A stretch of DNA of 64,000 bases from NCBI GenBank assembly GCA_035460165.1, contig DATHWW010000024.1:141528-205527 (forward strand). The letters are read 5' to 3'. The stretch is from MM2 sp035460165. Its GTDB lineage: Bacteria > Pseudomonadota > Gammaproteobacteria > Burkholderiales > Methylophilaceae. Below the pieces are notes generated by a model. It was given only the letters and a program-made list of their open reading frames with translations, searched no databases and was not told where the DNA came from. Made by a program: the position numbers and the translations under genes. Within the stretch, counting starts at the first letter, position 1; every line of letters starts with the position of its first letter. Below are positions 43,896 to 56,100 of this stretch, piece after piece.

Positions 43896-46334
43896 TCAAT
43901 GGGTGATAATCGGAGAAGTTTTTTCAGTATTTTCCGTCCCGGAAGCATCCCCTGCCGGACCAGTCGTTTCCGCCGGTTCCGGCATGCGTTCCAGTGCAAT
44001 CTGCAGTACCTGATCAATCCACTTCACTGGATGGATATCCAGCTTGTTTTTGATATTGTCCGGGATATCGACCAAATCCTTGACGTTTTGCTCCGGGATC
44101 ATGACCGTCTTGATGCCCCCGCGATGCGCGGCCAGCAGCTTTTCTTTCAAACCGCCGATAGGGAGCACTTCGCCGCGCAACGTAATTTCACCCGTCATCG
44201 CGACATCCGCACGTACCGGAATATTGCTCAGCACTGACACCAAGGCGGTGCAGATCGCAATACCTGCGCTCGGGCCATCCTTGGGTGTCGCGCCTTCCGG
44301 CAAGTGAATGTGAATGTCGTTCTTTTCGTAGAAGTCCGGATTGATGCCCAAACGCGCTACGCGGCTGCGCACCACGCTCATGGCAGTCTGGATAGACTCC
44401 TGCATCACCTCGCCCAGCTTGCCGGTAGTGATGGTCTTGCCCTTGCCTGGCATCAGAACGGTTTCGATCGTCAGCAGCTCGCCGCCCACCTCCGTCCACG
44501 CCAGACCTGTCACCTGGCCAATCTGGTTTTCCTTGCTCGCCAAGCCAAAATCGTAACGTTGCACGCCCAGATATTTATCCAGATTGCGCGGAGTGACGGT
44601 GACGCGTTTCGCAGCGGCCGTCTTGGCCTTGGACTTGCCGACCAGCAACTCCTTCACGACCTTGCGGCAGATCTTGGAAATTTCGCGATCCAGGCTACGC
44701 ACACCTGCTTCGCGCGTGTAATAGCGCACGATATCTCGCACAGTGTTTTCGGAGATATTGATTTCCGACTCTTGCAGCCCATGCGTTTTGAGCTGCTTGG
44801 GAAGCAGATAGCTCATTGCAATGTTGACCTTCTCGTCTTCGGTATAACCGGCGAGACGAATCACCTCCATCCGGTCCAGCAGCGCCGGCGGGATATTCAG
44901 AGAATTGGAAGTCGCAACAAACATGACATCGGAAAGGTCGTATTCCACTTCAACATAATGGTCGACGAATGTATGGTTTTGCTCCGGATCAAGCACCTCG
45001 AGCAAAGCCGAAGACGGATCGCCACGGAAGTCCTGGCCCATCTTGTCGACCTCATCCAGCAGGAACAGCGGATTTTTGACACCAACCTTGTTCATGCTTT
45101 GCAGCACCTTACCCGGCATCGAGCCGATATAGGTGCGACGATGGCCGCGAATTTCGGATTCGTCGCGCACGCCACCCAAAGCCATGCGTACGAACTTGCG
45201 GTTCACCGCCTTGGCGATGCTTTGGCCAAGAGAAGTCTTGCCGACACCGGGCGGCCCGACCAGGCAGAGAATAGGCGCCTTCAGTTTATCGACGCGCTGC
45301 TGCACCGCGAGATACTCGATAATGCGTTCCTTGACCTTTTCCAGACCGTAGTGATCCGCATCGAGAATTTTTTCAGCCTCGGCCAGATCCTTGCTGATCT
45401 TGGTCTTTTTCTTCCAAGGCAAGCCGATCAGTGTATCGATGTAGTTACGCACCACCGTCGCTTCAGCGGACATCGGCGACATCATCTTGAGTTTCTTCAA
45501 CTCGCTATGCGCCTTCGTAAGTGCCTCTTTCGGCATATGCGCTGCCTTGATGCGCTTTTCGAGCTCGTCTATATCCGCATTCTCGTCCTGCTCGCCAAGC
45601 TCTTTCTGGATAGCCTTTACCTGTTCGTTCAGGTAATACTCACGCTGGCTCTTTTCCATCTGGCGCTTAACGCGGCCACGAATGCGCTTTTCCACTTGCA
45701 GGATGTCGATTTCAGCTTCTAGCAAGCCGAGCAGATGCTCCAGGCGTTTGCCGATGTCGAACATTTCGAGAATTTCCTGCTTTTCTTCCAGCTTGAGCGT
45801 CAGATGCGCCGTAATGGTATCGGCCAACCGACCGCCATCATCGATGGTAGCAAGTGAAGTCAGAATCTCGGGGGGGATTTTTTTATGCAGTTTGACGTAC
45901 TGATCGAACTGCGTGAAGACAGTGCGCATCAACGCCTGAATCTCGCTGCTATCGCCCGCCTCCGTCTCGACGCGCTCGACCCTGGCCGCGAAACAACCAT
46001 CGACCTCAGTAAATTCGGTAACCTTGGCGCGATACACGCCCTCGACAAGCACTTTGACAGTGCCGTCGGGCAGTTTAAGCATTTGCAGGACGGTAGCTAC
46101 CGTGCCGACATCATATAAATCTTCTGCTTGAGGATCATCGTTATTGGGGGACTTCTGGGCTACAAGCAGAATCTGCTTGTTTTGCTCCGAAGCGATCTCT
46201 AGCGCCTTTACGGATTTGGCGCGCCCCACGAACAAAGGAATGACAAGGTGGGGATAGACGACCACGTCACGCAGAGGAAGCAGCGGCAACAGGCCGGAAT
46301 CCGCAGAAAAGGCTTGATCTATATGTTCTGTCAT
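43896..46334 (-). CDS. lon: ATP-dependent protease Lon
   Basis: An 812-residue AAA+ serine protease of cytoplasmic quality control. In order: N-terminal LON domain (LPLRDVVVYPHLVIPLFVGR), helical linker, AAA+ Walker A GPPGVGKTSLGQS with LFLLDEVDKM (Walker B), and the C-terminal protease domain with PEGATPKDGPSAG, where Ser of the Ser-Lys dyad lies, followed by GGLKEKLLAAHRGG. Length and order are typical. It is 105 bases from clpX and upstream of hupB. Confidence 0.98.
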   Translation of the reverse strand: MTEHIDQAFSADSGLLPLLPLRDVVVYPHLVIPLFVGRAKSVKALEIASEQNKQILLVAQKSPNNDDPQAEDLYDVGTVATVLQMLKLPDGTVKVLVEGVYRAKVTEFTEVDGCFAARVERVETEAGDSSEIQALMRTVFTQFDQYVKLHKKIPPEILTSLATIDDGGRLADTITAHLTLKLEEKQEILEMFDIGKRLEHLLGLLEAEIDILQVEKRIRGRVKRQMEKSQREYYLNEQVKAIQKELGEQDENADIDELEKRIKAAHMPKEALTKAHSELKKLKMMSPMSAEATVVRNYIDTLIGLPWKKKTKISKDLAEAEKILDADHYGLEKVKERIIEYLAVQQRVDKLKAPILCLVGPPGVGKTSLGQSIAKAVNRKFVRMALGGVRDESEIRGHRRTYIGSMPGKVLQSMNKVGVKNPLFLLDEVDKMGQDFRGDPSSALLEVLDPEQNHTFVDHYVEVEYDLSDVMFVATSNSLNIPPALLDRMEVIRLAGYTEDEKVNIAMSYLLPKQLKTHGLQESEINISENTVRDIVRYYTREAGVRSLDREISKICRKVVKELLVGKSKAKTAAAKRVTVTPRNLDKYLGVQRYDFGLASKENQIGQVTGLAWTEVGGELLTIETVLMPGKGKTITTGKLGEVMQESIQTAMSVVRSRVARLGINPDFYEKNDIHIHLPEGATPKDGPSAGIAICTALVSVLSNIPVRADVAMTGEITLRGEVLPIGGLKEKLLAAHRGGIKTVMIPEQNVKDLVDIPDNIKNKLDIHPVKWIDQVLQIALERMPEPAETTGPAGDASGTENTEKTSPIITH

Positions 46335-46439
46335 GGACGAACCTTCACAATAGGGTGTCTCGGCGAATTGCCGGGACGTAGATACTTAAATGGGGATGAT
46401 CCAGTACCCTTCAAGGGTACGTGCAAAGCTATTACGGCT

Positions 46440-47708
<1,269 letters not shown>

Positions 47709-47743
47709 GACTAATTCCCAATCATTACTAACGTTGTCATATC

Positions 47744-48370
47744 TTATGCGGCCTCGCCACGACTGGCAATCACCTTGTCCACCAAACCATAATTTACCGA
47801 TTGAGTGGCGCTCATGAAGTTGTCGCGATCAGTATCGCGCTCTATGGCCTCAATACTTTGACCCGTTTGCGCGGCAAGTATTTCATTCAGACGCTGACGC
47901 AGGAAAAGAATTTCTTTGGCATGGATTTCGATGTCCGAAGCCTGGCCTTGGAACCCACCCAATGGCTGGTGAATCATCAAGCGCGAGTTCGGCAGGCAAT
48001 AACGCTTACCCTTGGCGCCAGCGGTCAGCAGCAATGCGCCCATACTGGCCGCTTGACCAATACACAGCGTGCTGACATCGGGCTTGATGAACTGCATGGT
48101 GTCGTAAATCGCCATCCCGGCCGTCACCGATCCGCCTGGGGAATTGATATACAGCGAAATGTCCTTGTCCGGATTTTCCGCTTCGAGGAACAGCAATTGA
48201 GCAACGATTAGATTGGCGGTCATATCATTGACGGGACCCACCAGGAAGATCACACGCTCCTTGAGCAGGCGCGAGTAGATATCATAGGAGCGTTCGCCAC
48301 GACCGCTCTGCTCGATCACCATCGGAATGTATCCGAGGCCTTGCGGCTCCCAGTGGTTTTGCGTGTTCAT
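47744..48370 (-). CDS. clpP: ClpP, proteolytic subunit
   Basis: A 208-residue serine protease forming the chamber of ClpXP. Catalytic Ser lies in GQAASMGALLL, His in RLMIHQPLGG, and Asp in the later DRDNFMSATQSVNYGL. The start overlaps the tig stop (TGATG). Confidence 0.98.
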   Translation of the reverse strand: MNTQNHWEPQGLGYIPMVIEQSGRGERSYDIYSRLLKERVIFLVGPVNDMTANLIVAQLLFLEAENPDKDISLYINSPGGSVTAGMAIYDTMQFIKPDVSTLCIGQAASMGALLLTAGAKGKRYCLPNSRLMIHQPLGGFQGQASDIEIHAKEILFLRQRLNEILAAQTGQSIEAIERDTDRDNFMSATQSVNYGLVDKVIASRGEAA

Positions 48371-49674
48371 CAGGCATTCCCCATCAATTCATCGAATGAA
48401 ACAGCCTTCTCGGTCACCTTGGAACGTTCCAACACCCAGTTAACCACGTTTTCTTCAGTTGCCAGGCCCATCGGTTCGTCCAATCGCTGCGGATCGGAGT
48501 AGTACCAGCGTACCACTTCTTCAGGCTGCTCGAAGCTCTTGGCAAACTCGTCGACCATCGCACGAATCTGCTCGGGAGTCGCATGCAGTTCATTTTTGTT
48601 TACCAGTTCGGCCAGGATCAGGCGCAAATGAACGTTGCGCTTGGCTTGCTCTTCAAACATGCCCGCTTCCAGATTCACCTGGGTAGGGTCCATGCCGCGC
48701 TGTTGCAGATTGGCATGAGCGCCTTGCATCAAGCGATTGATCTCCATGGCAATTAACGCACGAGGCAGCTCGAGGTTGACTGCTTCCAGCAGCGCCTTGA
48801 AAACTTGCTCCTTGAGCTTGGCACGCACGCGCTTGGTGACTTCCTGCTGAAGGCTGTCTTGGATATCTGCACGCATTTTCTCAACATCGCCGCTTTCGAT
48901 ACCAAGGTTCTTGGCGAACTCGGCATCCAGCTCCGGCAGTTTCATCTGCGCGACGGTGTTGACCGTCACATCGTAAGACACCGTCTTACCAGCCAGCTGC
49001 GGGCTGGGATTATCTTCGGCGTAGGTAATATCGAATTTCTTGGTGGCGCCGGCCTTGGCACCGATGATGTTATCGTCGAATTCGGCGATGCGGCCATCCT
49101 CGCCCAGAATCAGATCAATGCTGTTGCCGTTGGTGCTCTCCACTTCCTGACCGTCGATTTCCGCACGGAAGGTGACGCTAACCTTGTCGCCTTTCTTGGA
49201 AGCTCGCTTGACGGGCTCATAAGTAGCGCGCTGCTTTTGCAGCACTTCAATGGTACGGTCGATATCGGCATCGCCCACGGTGATGGTGGGGCGCTCGATG
49301 GAAACCGCGCTCAGCTCACCAACAACGACTTCAGGAAAGACTTCGAACGTAGCTATAAACTCGAACTGGCCTTCGGTTTCGGCGCTCGGCTTCTGCTCGA
49401 TATTCGGGTAGCCGGCAACGCGCAATTTATTTTCGGTTACGGCTTCGGTAAAGGTACGCTCAACCGTGCTGGAAATCACTTCATCGAATACTTGCGGACC
49501 GTAATTCTTTTGCACCAGGCTCATCGGCACCTTGCCGGGACGAAAGCCAGCCATTTTTACGGTGCGGGCGAGACGACCTAGACGCTGCCCGACTTCTTCC
49601 TCGATCGGCTTCATCGGCACCGACACCGTCATACGGCGCTCCAGATTGCTCAGGGTTTCCACGGTTGCTTGCAT
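48370..49674 (-). CDS. tig: Trigger factor
   Basis: A 434-residue ribosome-associated chaperone. The ribosome-binding GFRPGKVP signature is present (AGFRPGKVPMSLVQKNYG), followed by a PPIase-like domain (KGDKVSVTFRAEIDGQEV) and helical arms. It is first in tig-clpP-clpX-lon. Confidence 0.97.
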   Translation of the reverse strand: MQATVETLSNLERRMTVSVPMKPIEEEVGQRLGRLARTVKMAGFRPGKVPMSLVQKNYGPQVFDEVISSTVERTFTEAVTENKLRVAGYPNIEQKPSAETEGQFEFIATFEVFPEVVVGELSAVSIERPTITVGDADIDRTIEVLQKQRATYEPVKRASKKGDKVSVTFRAEIDGQEVESTNGNSIDLILGEDGRIAEFDDNIIGAKAGATKKFDITYAEDNPSPQLAGKTVSYDVTVNTVAQMKLPELDAEFAKNLGIESGDVEKMRADIQDSLQQEVTKRVRAKLKEQVFKALLEAVNLELPRALIAMEINRLMQGAHANLQQRGMDPTQVNLEAGMFEEQAKRNVHLRLILAELVNKNELHATPEQIRAMVDEFAKSFEQPEEVVRWYYSDPQRLDEPMGLATEENVVNWVLERSKVTEKAVSFDELMGNA

Positions 49675-49704
49675 AGCTCTTCTATCCTTAGTTCAGTAAT
49701 CATC

Positions 49705-49789
49705 TGGTGCGAAAGGAGAGACTCGAACTCTCACGCCTTGCGGCGCTGGAACCTAAATCCAGTGCGTCTACCAATTCCGCCACTTTCGC
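49705..49789 (-). tRNA. tRNA-Leu (anticodon TAG)
   Basis: 85-base gene, minus strand, GCGAAAGTGGCGGAATTGG at the 5' end, anticodon loop ATTTAGGT with TAG, long variable arm typical of leucine tRNA, T loop GTTCGAGTC, encoded CCA. It lies 30 bases before tig on the same strand. Confidence 0.97.
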
Positions 49790-49948
49790 AGTGTCGAGGT
49801 GCTTGTCGGACAATTATGACAAGCTGAAAATCCCGCTATTGTAACCGACTCTCCAGCCTCGCGGAACCTTCTCCAAACGGGAATCCGATTTGACAAAGCC
49901 TTCTTGCGGGTAGCAAGATGAAAAGCTCATAACCACTGGAATTTTCTC

Positions 49949-50200
49949 ATGCACGACACGATCACCCCTCAGGAAACCATGCTGCTTAGAGCGGAAATCG
50001 AGTTGTTGATGAAGGAGCGGCAAGCATTGCTGAAAGTCAGCGGTGCCGCGGCCAGCCTGATTGCCGAACTGCGCAGCAACGATCTTCCGCCTGCTGCCGT
50101 TGAAGCTGCGGAATTGCTCGCAGGTAGTATCAATGCACTCTCCGAAGAAACCTTGCAGGATGCATTGAACTCCGTCAGCGCCCAAATACATGAGGGCTGA
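49949..50200 (+). CDS. Small hypothetical helical protein
   Basis: An 83-residue protein, mostly charged and Ala/Leu-rich (LLRAEIELLMKERQALLKVS), so probably an alpha-helical coiled coil. No signal peptide and no known family recognised. It starts at ATG 49949 with no strong ribosome site and converges on the PHA-family gene after six bases. Its codon use is in line with neighbours. Function unknown; it could be a small structural or regulatory protein. Confidence 0.6.
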   Translation: MHDTITPQETMLLRAEIELLMKERQALLKVSGAAASLIAELRSNDLPPAAVEAAELLAGSINALSEETLQDALNSVSAQIHEG

Positions 50201-50206
50201 TCCTGC

Positions 50207-50482
50207 TCAGGCAAGGTACTGATCGAGATAACCTTCTATCGAGCGCTCTATTTTGCCCTTGGCTGCGGAAAGCAGCCACGAGAGATTGACGGAAACGCTG
50301 ACTTCATTCGGGTGCACGTCTATCCTGCCATCCGCACCCGGACACTCGAAACGCAGACTGTCGCCTTCCCAGCTGTACTTTGCCCCTAAGTCACCTTTGA
50401 GCTTATCGGCTACTGCCTGTACCGACTGCTTGGCTTGATCATGCCCTAGTTCGTGCGCACGCCTCACGTGAATTTCAGCCAT
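50207..50482 (-). CDS. Polyhydroxyalkanoic acid system family protein
   Basis: A 91-residue protein of the PHA_gran_rgn type: MAEIHVRRAHELGHDQAKQS at the start, then an antiparallel beta domain and GYLDQYLA at the end. ATG 50482 follows AGGAGG. The family was named for genes beside PHA synthesis genes; no PHA synthase is here, so the link to storage granules is unproven. Confidence 0.8.
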   Translation of the reverse strand: MAEIHVRRAHELGHDQAKQSVQAVADKLKGDLGAKYSWEGDSLRFECPGADGRIDVHPNEVSVSVNLSWLLSAAKGKIERSIEGYLDQYLA

Positions 50483-50573
50483 TTCATTCCTCCTGAATAA
50501 TTGTGGATTCAAAATTGCCGAATTTTGAATCCGGCATGTAATATCTCGCTTTCCCCTGAATTAGTGCACACCT

Positions 50574-51989
50574 TTGAATTCAAGATATTCCCTGCTGAGC
50601 TTTGTTGTCGCGGCCTGCCTTGGCAGCGCTTGCGCCAACCAGGTCTATCATTCACAAGCCATTGAAGCCGAAAAAACGGCAGATCAATTCGCAGAGCGGA
50701 GCTTAAATTCACCCGAATTACAGCACTATATGCGATCGCAAGGCTATCCGGCCGAAGCTCTCCCCGTTAGCACCTGGGGTTTAAGGGAACTGACGCTGGC
50801 AGCTTTTTTCTACCACCCGCAACTCGCTGTCGCTCGCGCCCAATGGAAGGCTGCACAGGCACAGGAAGTCACTGCCGGCCAAAAACCCAACCCGTCCATC
50901 TCCGGAAACATCGAGCACCACAGCAAAACCGATGGCGGCGTTTCACCTTGGACTCTCGGCATCAGCCTCGATATCCCTATCGAAACCGGCGACAAGCGTC
51001 AGATCAGAATCGACCAGGCGGCCAGCTTGTCCCAAGCCGCCCGCATCGATATCGGCCAGCAAGCCTGGCAAGTGCGCAGCCGATTGCAAGCCAGCCTGAC
51101 CGAATATCGCACGGCCCTTGATCAATCCGGATTATTGCAGCGTGAAGTCGATCTGCAAGCTGCGATTGTACAGATGTTGCAAAAACGACTGGAGGCTGGG
51201 ATCGTATCCGACATTGATCTGGCCACGGCCAGATTGCAACTTCAGAAACTGCAAAACACGCTGGCGGCCGAAACCGCGCGCAGCTCTGAGCTTCGTGCCG
51301 AGCTTGCTGCGGCCATCGGCATCCCGCTACGGGCACTGGACGCCGTCAAAATCGACGACCGGTTGCCGACCTTATATCCCATCAAAAAACTACCTCCTGC
51401 AGACATGCAACGCGCAGCGCTGCTCAATCGACTTGATATACGCAGCGCCCTCGCCCGCTACGATGCCGCCGAATCCAGACTCAAGCTGGAAATTGCCAAG
51501 CAACACCCCGACTTTGTTCTTTCACCCGGTTATATCTTCGATCAGGGCGACAATCTTTGGTCGCTCGGGGTTTCTCTGCTGTTAGGACTATCGAACAAAA
51601 ACAAAGGCCCCATCGTGGAAGCCGAGGCAATGCGCGAAGTGGAGGCCCGGCAATTCGAAGCCCTGCAAGCACGGGTCATCGGCGAACAGGAACAGGCACT
51701 CGCCCAATATGCCAGCCGCCTGGCGGAATTTGATAAAGCGGAAAGCATGGTAGCAGCCCAGCAGCGACAAAATGCGAAAAGCGAGCGGCTATTCAAGGCC
51801 GGCCATATCGATCGGCTCGAGTGGACCACGGCCCAACTGGAAGCAATCCTCGCAGAACAAGGCCGGCTGGCCGCGATGATGCGCGTATACAAGGCGTTAG
51901 CCGCGCTTGAGGATGCCTTGCAACGCCCGCTGAACGACGATCAGCCCCTGGCCCTACCCGAACAGAATTCCGAGGACACGCAGTCATGA
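50574..51989 (+). CDS. TolC-family outer-membrane efflux protein
   Basis: A 471-residue outer-membrane channel of the TolC fold. The start is a TTG (50574). A lipobox VAAC puts Cys at 15, so it is probably lipid-anchored like CusC. Coiled-coil segments (AARIDIGQQAWQVRSRLQAS, QEQALAQYASRLAEFDKAES) and two internal repeats are typical. It is first in an operon with an adaptor and an RND pump; the next ATG overlaps its stop. Confidence 0.87.
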   Translation: MNSRYSLLSFVVAACLGSACANQVYHSQAIEAEKTADQFAERSLNSPELQHYMRSQGYPAEALPVSTWGLRELTLAAFFYHPQLAVARAQWKAAQAQEVTAGQKPNPSISGNIEHHSKTDGGVSPWTLGISLDIPIETGDKRQIRIDQAASLSQAARIDIGQQAWQVRSRLQASLTEYRTALDQSGLLQREVDLQAAIVQMLQKRLEAGIVSDIDLATARLQLQKLQNTLAAETARSSELRAELAAAIGIPLRALDAVKIDDRLPTLYPIKKLPPADMQRAALLNRLDIRSALARYDAAESRLKLEIAKQHPDFVLSPGYIFDQGDNLWSLGVSLLLGLSNKNKGPIVEAEAMREVEARQFEALQARVIGEQEQALAQYASRLAEFDKAESMVAAQQRQNAKSERLFKAGHIDRLEWTTAQLEAILAEQGRLAAMMRVYKALAALEDALQRPLNDDQPLALPEQNSEDTQS

Positions 51990-53053
51990 ACCGCAAAACG
52001 CTCACGATCATCGTTCTGCAGGCGTTGATCATCATCATCATGTTTTGGTTGCTGGTGTTTTACGGCAAGGATGAGTATGAGGCCTACTCCCAGGAGGAGC
52101 AGGAAGAGGAAATTGCAAGTCCGCCGCGGGTTTCTTCCGAAAGCGGTGCCGCCGTGGTCACACTCTCAATCGAAACGCAGCGCCAGAGCGGTATCGTCGC
52201 CAGCCCGCTACGCGCTGCGCATTACCAATCGACACTTAGCGCGTTCGGTACGGTCGTCAACCTGGACGGTTACAGTGAGTTGCGCACTCGTTATCTTGCG
52301 GCACAGGCAGAAGCCAGCGTGGTGCGAGCCTCCATCGCCAACAGCCGGAAGGAATATCAGCGCATGCTGCAATTGAACCGGGATGACCATAACGTCTCCG
52401 ATCGCGCAGTGGCTGCTGCCGAAGCCGCCTGGAAAGCCGACGAAGCACGCCTCGCGGCGGCCGAAACCGCAGCGGCAAGCATACGTGACACGATGCGCCA
52501 GCAATGGGGCGAAACGCTGGCGGCATGGGCCACGCAGCAGCCTGCCGGCGAAGCTGTGCAGCGCTTGCTGCAGCACCGTGAGGTTTTGCTGCAGATTACC
52601 CTGCCTTTTGATGCGGCAACGCCAGGCAAAGGCACTGCATTGATGGTCGAACCGGCAGGTGCCGGCGGCAAAACAACGCGCGCGACCTTCGTCTCGGCCG
52701 CTCCGCAAACCGATGCCGCCATTCAAGGCGAGACTTTCTTCTATCGCGCCTCGGCCGACAACTTGCGTGTTGGCATGCGTGTCGCCGCACATCTTGCCCA
52801 ATCAGGCAAGAGCGCTGCCGGCACGGTCATTCCGGCTTCAGCGGTGGTCTGGTATGGCGGAAAAACCTGGGTTTACCAGAAGCAATCTGAAGAGCGCTTT
52901 ATTCGCCGCCAGGTCAGCACCGAGCGTGAGGCCGGTGATGGCTGGTTCAACGCCGGCAACATCAAGGCCGGGGATGAAATTATTACCAGCGGCGCGCAGC
53001 TTCTGCTTTCGGAAGAGTTCAAGTACCAAATCACCAACGAAAATGAAGACTGA
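51986..53053 (+). CDS. RND efflux periplasmic adaptor (HlyD family)
   Basis: A 355-residue membrane-fusion protein. An N-terminal anchor helix (ITIIVLQALIIIIMFWLLVF region) precedes a barrel-sandwich domain and a coiled-coil hairpin (SRKEYQRMLQLNRDDHNVSD and AAWKADEARLAAAETAAASI). It starts by overlapping the TolC gene (ATGA). No Met- or His-rich metal-binding N-terminal extension is seen, unlike CusB. Confidence 0.85.
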   Translation: MNRKTLTIIVLQALIIIIMFWLLVFYGKDEYEAYSQEEQEEEIASPPRVSSESGAAVVTLSIETQRQSGIVASPLRAAHYQSTLSAFGTVVNLDGYSELRTRYLAAQAEASVVRASIANSRKEYQRMLQLNRDDHNVSDRAVAAAEAAWKADEARLAAAETAAASIRDTMRQQWGETLAAWATQQPAGEAVQRLLQHREVLLQITLPFDAATPGKGTALMVEPAGAGGKTTRATFVSAAPQTDAAIQGETFFYRASADNLRVGMRVAAHLAQSGKSAAGTVIPASAVVWYGGKTWVYQKQSEERFIRRQVSTEREAGDGWFNAGNIKAGDEIITSGAQLLLSEEFKYQITNENED

Positions 53054-53137
53054 AGCAATCATGTCAGGCTTCATTTCAGAGAAAGTTAATGCGGCAGAGC
53101 CGCGTTATGCCGCAACTAAAACGAGGATTAGACCGGC

Positions 53138-56100
53138 ATGATGTCGGCCATCGTACGTTTCTCGATACGCTTTTATGGCGTCATCATCGGACTCGCCAGT
53201 TTGGCGATCATTTACGGTTTATATAGCCTGACACAGGCCAATCTCGATGTATTCCCGGAGTTCTCGCCAACGCAGGTAGTGATCCAGACCGAATCGCCCG
53301 GCTTGTCGGCAGAGCTGGTGGAAGTCCTGGTGACCCAGCCCATTGAGAACAGCATCGCCGGGACCGTCGGCATCGACATGATGCGCTCGCAGTCGATGCC
53401 GGGGCTGTCGGTGGTGACTATCATTTTCAAGGAAGGCACCGACATCTACCGCAACCGCCAGGTAGTCGCGGAGCGCCTGGGCACGTTGTCCGGTCAATTA
53501 CCGCAAGGCATCATCCCCAACATCACGCCCCTGACTTCCTCCGCCAGCACGGTATTGGGGGCAGGCCTCACCTCGGAAGAACGTTCGCTGATGGAGCTGC
53601 GCACGCTGGTCGACTGGACGATACGCCCGCACCTGCTGGCGGTGAACGGTGTTGCCGACGTCAACGTGTTCGGCGGCGATGTCCGGCAATTCCAGATTCA
53701 AGTCGAGCCGGACGAGCTGATCCATTACAACCTTTCGCTGCAGGAAGTGCTGGACGCCGCGAGCCGTGCCACAGGCGTGCGCGGCGCAGGCTATATCGAA
53801 AACAACAACCAGCGCATCGTGATCAACAGCGAGGGCCAGACATTGACGCCTGCCCACTTGGCGCAAATGCCGGTCGTACACCGCAACGGCCAAACGATAC
53901 GGCTGGGAGATATCGGCCAGGTGACTGAAGGTGCAGCGCCATCGATCAGCGCCGCGGCTATCAACGGCAAACCAGGCGTCTATTTGTCAGTGCAAGGGCA
54001 ACTCGGAGCCAACACCAAAGCCGTCACCGAAGCAGTCGAAAAAGCGCTGCGCGAACTCGAACCCACCCTTGCCTCGGAACAGGTCAAGCTCTACCCCCGC
54101 CTCTTCCGTCCGGCGAACTTTATCGAAACCGCCGTTGATGGCGTACAGACCGACATACTCATCGGTTCGGTGCTGGTCATTACAGTGCTGTTCCTATTTT
54201 TATTCAACGCACGAACTGCTTTCATTTCTGCGACGGCAATCCCGCTCTCGTTGCTCACGGCCATCATCGTGCTCGAGTACTTCGGCATCGGCCTTAACAT
54301 CATGGTGTTGGGTGGACTGGCGATCGCGCTCGGCGAAGTGGTGGACGATGCCATCATCGATACCGAAAATATTTTCCGCCGTTTGCGGGAAAATCGACTG
54401 CTGTCGACTCCGCGACCGCTCTACCGCGTGGTATTCGATGCGTCGATGGAAGTGCGCAGCTCCGTCGTTTACGCGACGTTTATCGTCGTGATGGTCTTCC
54501 TGCCTTTGCTTACGCTTTCCGGCGTCGCCGGCAAAATGTTCGCGCCGCTAGGCTTGGCCTACATCAGTGCCATCATGGCCTCGCTGGTGGTCGCGCTGAC
54601 ACTGACGCCTGCATTGTGCTATCTGATGCTGGGGAAGGCCCGGCTCGAAAGCGAAGACCCGCCGTTGATTCGCGTAATCAAGCGTGGCTATATCCGTACG
54701 CTGCGCGGCATTGAAAAGCATTACAAAATGACCGTGGGAATAGTGATGCTGCTGGTTGCCATGGGCATCGGCATCCTGCCGCTCTTCAAAAGCCAATTCA
54801 TTCCTAACCTGAACGAGGGCCATTTCATTATTCATATGACGGCGGTGCCTGGCACTGCCGAAAAAGAGTCCCTGCGTATTGGTGAACGAGTCGCCGCGAC
54901 CCTGGCAAAAATCGATGGTATCCAGTCCGTCGCGCAATGGGTAGGCCGCGCACAAAACGGCGCGGACACCTTTGGCACGCACTACAGTGAATTCGAAGTG
55001 GAAATCGGCACGCTATCGGGCGAGGAGCAGTCGCGCATCCTGCATGAAATCCGCGAAACCCTCGCTGGGGGCGATGAAGGCAACGGCTTCCCCGGGGTGA
55101 ACTTTGCGATCAATACCTTTCTGACCGAGCGCATCGAGGAAACCATTTCCGGCTATGCCGCAGCGATGGTGGTTAACATTTACGGGCAAGATCTCGATGC
55201 GCTCGACCGCGATGCGAGAGCGGTTGCCAGCATACTGGCAAGCATGCCTGGCGCCGCTGACGTGCAGGTGCAGTCCCCACCGGGAACCCCGCAGCTGGTC
55301 ATTCGTTTACGTCCGGAGCGCGTTGCGCAATGGGGCATGCGCCCGCTCGACGTATTGGACAGCATACGCGCGGCTTACGAGGGCATTCAGGTTGCGCAGA
55401 CCTTCGAAGGCAGCCGCATCATCGGCGTCGACGTAGTGCTGTCGCCAAAAGCGCGCGGAAACATCCTGCAAGTCGGCAACCTGCCGTTGAAGAACCCTGA
55501 AGGCCGCATCCTTCGCTTGAAGGATATCGCGGATATCCGCCAGGAAAGCGGCCGTTCGAAAATTCTCCATGCCGGCGCAAAGCGCATCCAAACGGTTACC
55601 AGCAATGTGGTGGATCGGGACATCGGAAGCTTTTCCGATGAGTTGAAAGCGCGCATTCGCAGCGAGGTCGCTTTTGCCCCGGGCAATTACCCGGAGTTCA
55701 CGGGCGAGGCCGAAGCACAGGCGCAATCGCGACAGGATCTGATCGTGCACTCCCTGCTCGCTGGAGTAGGCATTTTTCTAATGCTGTATATTGCCTTCGG
55801 CCGGCTGCGCAATTTGCTGCTTACCTTCGCCAACCTGCCTTTTGCACTAATTGGGGGCGTACTCGCCGCCATGTTCACCGGCGGGTGGATCTCGCTCGGC
55901 TCGCTCGTCGGCTTCGTCACGCTGTTCGGCATTACCTTGCGCAACTCCATCATGCTGGTTTCGCACTATCAGCACCTAGTGGATGAGGAGGGCATGGAAT
56001 GGGGGTTGGAGACCGTTTTACGCGGAGCCTCCGAACGCCTGCCCTCCATTCTCATGACCGCCCTGGTTACAGCGCTGGGCCTGTTGCCGCTAGCCGCGGG

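Noticed and set aside
44304..45722. A 472-residue ORF antisense to lon
   Set aside because: Composition typical of a shadow frame; lon is complete on the other strand.
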